In this document: piece after piece, positions 58,298-58,312 of the stretch | How the letters are laid out: each line of letters opens with the position of its first letter | Numbering within the stretch: the first letter of the stretch is position 1 | Virus record (IMG/VR): IMGVR_UViG_3300042475_000814 | Span: 1 to 58,312 of that record | Direction: 5' to 3' (one strand) | DNA length: 58,312 bases | Source of the DNA: a virus | Position numbers and translations under genes: made by a program | The notes under the pieces: model-generated | Told to the model about the DNA's origin: nothing | The model's input: only the letters and a program-made list of their open reading frames with translations | The model's database searches: none

Positions 58298-58312
58298 ACT
58301 TCCCCCCTAATT

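Noticed and set aside
1-58312. Temperate phage with integrase
   Set aside because: No tyrosine or serine recombinase, no CI-like repressor and no att-like repeat was seen; HTH proteins alone do not show lysogeny.

Overview
The window looks like an almost complete or complete genome (58.3 kb, AT-rich) of a short-tailed double-stranded DNA phage of a Gram-negative, probably aquatic, bacterium. It has terminase, a P22-like portal, scaffold, an HK97-fold capsid, neck proteins, a tail fibre, a holin/endolysin cassette and very large ejection proteins. No tail tube, sheath or tape-measure gene is visible, which argues for a podovirus. No integrase, DNA polymerase, RNA polymerase, tRNA or CRISPR array was found. 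The host assignment is inference from gene style (GH108 lysozyme, 3-TM GTA-type holin, small GG-tag proteins common in aquatic phages).

Layout. (A) 1-6829, minus strand: about 30 tiny overlapping genes, mostly unknown, with a YubB-like protein and an ArdC-N-like protein; the same kind of operon appears at 57350-58297, so the ends probably join and the window is a permuted circle. (B) 6830-7060: divergent promoter region. (C) 7061-46321, plus strand: packaging (TerS, a LexA-like HTH protein, TerL), portal, a GroES-like co-chaperonin, scaffold, capsid, decoration proteins, a run of small basic proteins sharing a C-terminal tag, neck proteins, tail fibre with S74 domain, lysis cassette, then ejection proteins including a transglycosylase and a 2454-residue polyvalent protein. 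(D) 46304-53096, minus strand: recombination and accessory genes (Cas4/RecB-like nuclease, ERF annealing protein, RHH protein, an RNA polymerase alpha-CTD-like protein, HNH-like protein), with a structured RNA leader at 46846-46951. (E) 53201-57369, plus strand: small PD-(D/E)XK-like nuclease, a 780-base gene-free region holding terminators, operator-like repeats and a large structured RNA, then a ParB-like protein, an SF2 helicase and a TOPRIM primase-like protein.

How they work together. Two divergent promoter regions (6.9 and 53.1 kb) and two convergent junctions (46.3 and 57.36 kb) split the genome into four transcription units. Replication would rely on the phage helicase and primase-like protein plus host polymerase. 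ERF and the Cas4-like nuclease would process ends and anneal strands. The ejection proteins would enter the cell with the DNA. The most striking items are a roughly 440-base structured non-coding RNA (53761-54197) with a perfect 9-bp long-range helix; a pseudoknotted 106-base leader (46846-46951); a 20-bp palindrome present three times, each inside a flexible protein linker, one of them in the ParB-like gene; and a family of small basic proteins sharing one C-terminal tag.
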